Shown here piece after piece: positions 23,168 to 23,307 of a stretch of DNA of 23,307 nt. Positions within the stretch are counted from its first letter, which is position 1, and each line of letters starts with the position of its first letter. This DNA is from an uncultured Eubacterium sp. Its GTDB lineage: Bacteria; Bacillota; Clostridia; Lachnospirales; Lachnospiraceae. The DNA is taken from contig CAKRIZ010000035.1 in assembly GCA_934351445.1 (NCBI GenBank), positions 1-23,307 on the forward strand, written 5' to 3'. A program made the translations under genes and the position numbers. The notes beneath the pieces are model-generated. The model did not search any database, had not been told where the DNA came from, and saw only the letters and a program-made list of their open reading frames with translations.

Positions 23168-23307
23168 TGTTGCATAACCTCGCATTTCTTAATTTTTCTT
23201 GGTATTTCGGGCTTTGTAAGCCTTTGTAATTTTTTGCTTTCTGGCATAACCTGGTTTATTTTCGCATAATATCGTCAGCAAAAGGTGTAAAAATGGGTTA
23301 CAAATTA

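Noticed and set aside
23164..23247. A 27-codon minus-strand frame (MPESKKLQRLTKPEIPRK...) that overlaps the phosphatase start as ATGA
   Set aside because: The overlap is suggestive of a leader peptide, but there is no clear ribosome site or family, and it is too short to support from one sequence.

Overview
The window looks like chromosome of an anaerobic, spore-forming Clostridia member, probably Lachnospiraceae. The support is a spoIIID gene, an indolepyruvate:ferredoxin oxidoreductase, TTG starts with strong AGGAGG-type ribosome sites, and ICE debris of the Tn916/Tn4451 kind. Almost every gene lies on the minus strand. I saw no tRNA, rRNA or CRISPR array.

Left part (1-6361): accessory, AT-rich DNA next to the 3' end of guaA. 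A 12-bp sequence that forms the last codons and stop of guaA (6350-6361) is repeated exactly at 603-614. Both ends also carry a pair of GTTGCCA boxes spaced 11 bp apart. I read 603-6361 as a roughly 5.75-kb integrative element inserted at the guaA 3' end, the site used by Tn5801-type elements. It holds a HicA/HicB toxin-antitoxin pair, a four-gene cluster (small membrane protein, a membrane protein gene cut by an in-frame amber stop, a TetR regulator, a zinc-dependent dehydrogenase), a TnpV-like gene, and a DUF6462-like HTH gene followed by only the first 30 or so codons of a Tn916-type integrase. It also has an XRE regulator behind a divergent, operator-rich promoter region. The element should therefore be unable to move on its own. 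DNA left of 603 also looks mobile (a TnpV remnant, inverted repeats, the start of an XRE gene), which suggests tandem accretion of elements at this site.

Middle part (6350-16600): guaA, a MATE exporter, spoIIID (with a hairpin that covers its ribosome site), a cluster of nested palindromes, then paaK-iorB-iorA, a likely route from aromatic 2-oxoacids to aryl-acetyl-CoA and arylacetates. Next is a two-gene unit with its own promoter: a periplasmic-type sugar-binding protein and a membrane GGDEF diguanylate cyclase.

Right part (16600-23307): a pantothenate/CoA operon panB-panC-panD-coaBC, with its own promoter, a hairpin plus T-run in the panB leader and a terminator after coaBC. It is preceded by a SAM methyltransferase, an ABC-F ATPase and a low-molecular-weight protein tyrosine phosphatase.
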